DNA from: Minisyncoccota bacterium
GTDB lineage: Bacteria; Patescibacteriota; Microgenomatia; UBA1400; PJMF01
NCBI GenBank assembly: GCA_029881675.1
Contig: JAOUMD010000007.1
Coordinates: forward strand, 1 to 41,635
Direction of reading: 5' to 3'
Length of the DNA stretch: 41,635 nt
Part shown: positions 38,283-41,635 of the stretch, piece by piece
How the letters are laid out: every line of letters starts with the position of its first letter
How positions within the stretch are numbered: position 1 is the first letter of the stretch
Position numbers and translations under genes: made by a program
Notes under the pieces: model-generated
What the model was told of the DNA's origin: nothing
Database searches by the model: none
The model's input: only the letters and a program-made list of their open reading frames with translations

Positions 38283-38474
38283 ATGTCTAGATACAGATAT
38301 ACGAAGAAGAAGATGACTGATGAAGAACTGAGCAACAGGGCAATCTCTGTTGCAGCAGTTACAATGCTTGCAGCACTATTTGCAGTATTCTTATGTTTAA
38401 TGTTAAGTAGTTTCTGGCCATTTGTGATTGTGTTCATTCTGTTTTCTATCTGGTTTATCTTCTTCCTCCCATAA
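38283..38474 (+). CDS. Small two-TM protein; start corrected from 38178 to 38283
   Basis: MSRYRYTKKKMTDEELSNRAISVAAVTMLAALFAVFLCLMLSSF...; promoter lies inside the longer ORF-track version. Confidence 0.7.
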   Translation: MSRYRYTKKKMTDEELSNRAISVAAVTMLAALFAVFLCLMLSSFWPFVIVFILFSIWFIFFLP

Positions 38475-38482
38475 AATCAAAT

Positions 38483-38510
38483 TAAGGCGGTGTCTAAGCC
38501 GCCTTTTTTG
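38483..38510 (+). terminator. Rho-independent terminator
   Basis: AAGGCGG-tgtctaag-CCGCCTTTTTT. Confidence 0.88.
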
Positions 38511-38511
38511 T

Positions 38512-38535
38512 ACAAAAAAACCACCTTATGGTGGT
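38512..38535 (-). terminator. Terminator downstream of tRNA-Ile
   Basis: Minus strand GACCACC-ataa-GGTGGTTTTTTT. Confidence 0.8.
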
Positions 38536-38540
38536 CTTTA

Positions 38541-38617
38541 TGGTGGGTGTACTTGGAATCGAACCGAGGACCTCAGTCTTATCAGGACTGCGCTCTAACC
38601 AACTGAGCTACACACCC
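38541..38617 (-). tRNA. tRNA-Ile(GAU)
   Basis: Reverse complement GGGTGTGTAGCTCAGTTGGTTAGAGCGCAGTCCTGATAAGACTGAGGTCCTCGGTTCGATTCCAAGTACACCCACCA; anticodon GAT; encoded CCA. Confidence 0.96.
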
Positions 38618-38659
38618 ATGAGACATATATTTTATCACATCTAGTGCAAATGCTAAAAC

Positions 38660-39628
38660 CTAGTTTTTAAGGACCTTTTTATAAGCACTATATTGTTTTG
38701 TAGGAAGAGAGTGGCGATCAATAAAGCCAAAGCCTGAAAATGGTCCAGGATCCCCTCTCAGAATAAAAGGAGTGACTGCTATGACCCTATCATCAGACCA
38801 GATGTGATCAGTAGCATATTGATAGTAGTAGTCAAGCCAACGGCTAGTAAAAGCATTATTTAACCAGCCAGTTTCGGTAATAAATACTTTAAAGTCTTTG
38901 TTTATATTTCTTTTTAAATAATCAAGTTCATATTTAAAGCCATGTAGAGAGTTTTGTGCATTCCTTAGTGGTGATGAAATAAACCCTGGATTTGGATATG
39001 AGTGGGAATTCCAGTAATCAATATTATCAAATATATCTTTATCTTCTTGAAGCATTTGGCCAATATAGTTAAATGCTTCCATGGTCAAAAAGCCATTTGG
39101 AGCAGCAAGGTCCATGCCAGCTGGTAATACTTTATAGTTTTTATCTTCTGTATGTGCCCAGTCTGCAGTAAATTTTAATATTCTTGTGTAGTGAGAAGGA
39201 TCAAGTTTTCCACCAAATTCACTCTTATGATTTGGTTCATTGAACACAATAATATATTTTTCATCGTGGGGCCATTCAAATTGTGAGAGGAAAGTAATTT
39301 GATCAATTATATTTTTCCTAGTGGGAATTGTCCAACTCTTACCATCAAATTCACTGACTAACCTAACAATAGGAATTATTTTTTTTTCTTTTGATTCTTT
39401 AAAAAATGTTTCCCAATCTTTTACTCTGGATAGATCGTTAAGAGCGAGTGTAATTGTGACATAAGCGGATTTATCATTATCGGGAATAGATAATAAGCGG
39501 TGAGCATCATCAAGTTCCCTTGGGTCTAATATATGGATACCCCCTTTACTTCCAAGTTGAGCAAAAGAAGACGTCACACTGAGTGTAAAAAAGAAAGTGA
39601 CCAGTAGTAGTCTTATTATTAGTTTCAC
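38660..39628 (-). CDS. Secreted TIM-barrel glycoside hydrolase-like protein (clan-A-type)
   Basis: Signal peptide; IVFNEPNH and VFITETGW candidate catalytic Glu motifs. Confidence 0.72.
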   Translation of the reverse strand: MKLIIRLLLVTFFFTLSVTSSFAQLGSKGGIHILDPRELDDAHRLLSIPDNDKSAYVTITLALNDLSRVKDWETFFKESKEKKIIPIVRLVSEFDGKSWTIPTRKNIIDQITFLSQFEWPHDEKYIIVFNEPNHKSEFGGKLDPSHYTRILKFTADWAHTEDKNYKVLPAGMDLAAPNGFLTMEAFNYIGQMLQEDKDIFDNIDYWNSHSYPNPGFISSPLRNAQNSLHGFKYELDYLKRNINKDFKVFITETGWLNNAFTSRWLDYYYQYATDHIWSDDRVIAVTPFILRGDPGPFSGFGFIDRHSLPTKQYSAYKKVLKN

Positions 39629-39661
39629 TATATTTATGCTTTTTGATATACTCCATTTTAA

Positions 39662-40360
39662 ATGAAGAAAATATTTGTTGTTTTTGCCTGGAGCTTACTT
39701 TCTGTTGGAGTACTACTTACTAGTGCTGCCACATTGATTGTATATAACCAATATCAACAAAAAGTTACTCAGGATAACTCTATTCTACCTTCCTCTAACT
39801 CTGATTCACAGATTGCAATATTAGATAATAATGGTGAGGTCAAAGGAGTTGAAGCAGTCATAGAGACACAAGATGCTAGAGAGATTATTGTAGCAAATTT
39901 CTTAGAAAGACATAATTCTCCAATGAAGCCATATGAATTTTATGGTGCAAGATTAGTTGAGATAGCCGACAAGAATGGTTTAGATTTTAGGCTAATGCCA
40001 GCTATTTCGATGCAAGAGAGTAACTTGTGTAAAAATACAAATCCAGGTGCACCCCATAATTGTCTTGGTTTTGGGATACATAAGCGAGGAACATTAGATT
40101 TTGATACATATGAAGCTGGATTTGAACGTGCAGCAAGAGAAATTAAGGAGAGATATGTTGATATTGGTTTAGAAACCCCAGAACAAATAATGAGAAAATA
40201 TACACCAAGTAGCAATGGAAGTTGGGCTGAGTCAGTTAAACAATGGATGGCTGAAATGCGTTACGATGATCGAGACAAAGGTAGAACATTAAAGACAAAT
40301 GATAATGTTCTTGAGTTAGCTCGTCCTTCTACCCCAGCTGCAGAAATTACCCAAGAATAA
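39662..40360 (+). CDS. Membrane-anchored lysozyme/glucosaminidase-like protein
   Basis: N-terminal TM; ARLVEIADKNGLDFRLMPAISMQESNLCKNTNPGAPHNCLGFGI pattern. Confidence 0.68.
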   Translation: MKKIFVVFAWSLLSVGVLLTSAATLIVYNQYQQKVTQDNSILPSSNSDSQIAILDNNGEVKGVEAVIETQDAREIIVANFLERHNSPMKPYEFYGARLVEIADKNGLDFRLMPAISMQESNLCKNTNPGAPHNCLGFGIHKRGTLDFDTYEAGFERAAREIKERYVDIGLETPEQIMRKYTPSSNGSWAESVKQWMAEMRYDDRDKGRTLKTNDNVLELARPSTPAAEITQE

Positions 40361-40388
40361 ACATTAGGCCGATATAGTTAATTACAGT

Positions 40389-40417
40389 TTGACATATTTA
40401 CTGCGTATTGCTATAAT
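40389..40417 (+). promoter_or_regulatory. Full-consensus promoter
   Basis: TTGACA - 17 nt - TATAAT. Confidence 0.92.
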
Positions 40418-40423
40418 ACGGTT

Positions 40424-40498
40424 ATCTAAGAAGGTTTTTCCCTCACCGGGAGTTTCGTTCTTAGCCAAAAGAGTCTCACTATTAGGTGGGATTTTTTT
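40424..40498 (+). ncRNA. Candidate small RNA (or leader/attenuator)
   Basis: Follows a consensus promoter; CTAAGAA (40426-40432)/TTCTTAG (40458-40464) stem enclosing TCCC-tcacc-GGGA; ends in TCTCAC-tattag-GTGGGA-TTTTTTT; no substantial ORF. Confidence 0.65.
40474..40498 (+). terminator. Rho-independent terminator of the candidate small RNA
   Basis: TCTCAC-tattag-GTGGGA followed by TTTTTTT. Confidence 0.82.
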
Positions 40499-40539
40499 GT
40501 GGTCTCTTGATATAATACATATCTAGATTCACTTCAAAT

Positions 40540-40621
40540 GCCGAAGTGGCGGAATTGGTAGACGCGCACGACTTAGAATCGTGTGAGGTAACTCATGGAG
40601 GTTCAAGTCCTCTCTTCGGCA
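40540..40621 (+). tRNA. tRNA-Leu(UAG)
   Basis: GCCGAAGTGGCGGAATTGGTAGACGCGCACGACTTAGAATCGTG...GGTTCAAGTCCTCTCTTCGGCA; anticodon TAG, long variable arm; CCA not encoded. Confidence 0.95.
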
Positions 40622-40691
40622 CAATTATTTATTTTTCCCTTTTTTATTTTCCTGCTTTTTTAATGATATCTATTTCAGGTAGAATAATTTC

Positions 40692-41396
40692 ATGCCTGAA
40701 AATCAAGTAGTTACTCCAGCTGCATCTGTCCCTTCTATTGAAGAGATGAATAATCAAGTCGCACAGGTTCCTCAATCAGAGGCTCCGCCAGCAATTGATG
40801 CACAAACTCAACAAGCATCACAGGCACAACCAACTATAGACCAACAAGCTGCTAGCAATGGTATTTCTTTGGCTAATACACCAGAGACTGATGAGCCTGT
40901 TAGTGAAGTTAAGACTCAAGTAGTCGACTCAATGGCTAAAGTAAGGAGATGGTCTGTTAAGGGAATTGGTATTGCTCTAACTTTGCAAGGTCTCCATGGT
41001 ATCTATAAGTCAGTTATTTTTATTCTTGTTGAGTATCCAATTTTAGAACAACAATTAGTAGCTCATCAAGTAACTCAAGATCAAGTTAATGATTTTGGTG
41101 TTAAAGCGATTATGATGGTTATCTCTACTGTTCTTAGTATGTTCTTTGCGATGAAGCTAACTTTCCTAAAGACAAAGGCGGCTAAGACACTCAGTACTAT
41201 CATTGGTATCCTCCTCTTTATTGGTAATGCAATGATCCATGACTATTTTGCCTCATTAAATAGTAGTCAAATTATGGTGGACTTCATTATTTCAATAATG
41301 GCAAAGATTCAAGGTGCTCCTGAAGAAGTTATAGAAAACACGCCATTTTTGGAGGAAACTATTGAAGGCACAATCGACACTGTATGGTATAAATAG
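40692..41396 (+). CDS. Membrane protein of unknown function with Q/A/P-rich N-terminus
   Basis: ORF; low-complexity N-terminal part and several TM segments. Confidence 0.65.
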   Translation: MPENQVVTPAASVPSIEEMNNQVAQVPQSEAPPAIDAQTQQASQAQPTIDQQAASNGISLANTPETDEPVSEVKTQVVDSMAKVRRWSVKGIGIALTLQGLHGIYKSVIFILVEYPILEQQLVAHQVTQDQVNDFGVKAIMMVISTVLSMFFAMKLTFLKTKAAKTLSTIIGILLFIGNAMIHDYFASLNSSQIMVDFIISIMAKIQGAPEEVIENTPFLEETIEGTIDTVWYK

Positions 41397-41401
41397 TTCT
41401 T

Positions 41402-41635
41402 GTGAAAGAGATAATTTATAAAGCTAATCCTCGTTCAAAATCAATTAAAATTAGAATTGATTCTCATGGAAATGTAATCGTTTCATATCCTAAATGGACC
41501 CCTAAATTTGTTGTCAAAAAATTTGTAGATGCTCAAAAAGGTTGGATAGACTCTCATTTAGAAAAGATTAAACAAAAACTTAGTTTAAGTAGTGATGAAA
41601 ACTCAATCAATATTTTTGGTAAAAAGTATCAGAAA
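41402..41635 (+). CDS. YgjP-like (DUF45) metallopeptidase, N-terminal fragment
   Basis: GTG start; VKEIIYKANPRSKSIKIRIDSHGNVIVSYPKWTPKFVVKKFVDAQKGWIDSHLEKIKQ, open to the window end. Confidence 0.65.
   Translation, partial: MKEIIYKANPRSKSIKIRIDSHGNVIVSYPKWTPKFVVKKFVDAQKGWIDSHLEKIKQKLSLSSDENSINIFGKKYQK

Noticed and set aside
40424-40498. Candidate RNA as SRP (4.5S) RNA, 6S RNA or PreQ1/T-box type leader
   Set aside because: No SRP GGAAGCAG-like apical motif, too short and wrongly shaped for 6S, and no T-box or PreQ1 signatures seen.
1-41635. CRISPR array, rRNA genes, transposase or integrase genes
   Set aside because: No regularly spaced repeats, no rRNA-like sequence and no recombinase motifs among the listed ORFs.

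Overview
AT-rich bacterial chromosomal window of about 41.6 kb, densely packed. The gene content (DUF4012, GT-C membrane proteins, lamin-tail proteins, a sortase, a FtsEX/hydrolase operon, many small orphan proteins) suggests a Candidate Phyla Radiation / Patescibacteria genome, possibly Microgenomates-like; this placement is inference. Recognised functions: PEP-synthase-like N-terminal fragment, sugar-nucleotide enzymes, NUDIX hydrolase, HolA-like protein, ftsE-ftsX-M23 hydrolase operon, sortase with a candidate substrate, glycosyltransferases, HU, UppP, Lon, P-type ATPase, RF2, MsrB, cyclophilin, CAP protein, RmlA, a clan-A-type glycosidase, a lysozyme-like protein, tRNA-Ile(GAU) and tRNA-Leu(UAG). 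Main observations: (1) the FtsEX-associated M23/LytM domain appears circularly permuted; (2) a 575-bp cassette with one small ORF and a hairpin is bracketed by a perfect 61-bp direct repeat of the end of that hydrolase gene; (3) a secreted-protein gene using only CGN arginine codons and of high GC sits among structured hairpins, looking like a recent acquisition; (4) a CIRCE-like operator overlaps the lon promoter; (5) a consensus-promoter/terminator unit looks like an unannotated small RNA upstream of tRNA-Leu; (6) a sortase lies next to a substrate with a possible non-canonical LADTA sorting motif; (7) FtsE has a long charged tail with an embedded hydrophobic motif; (8) three monocistronic small orphan genes occur together, one missing from the ORF track. 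All calls are from reading the sequence; no database search was run.
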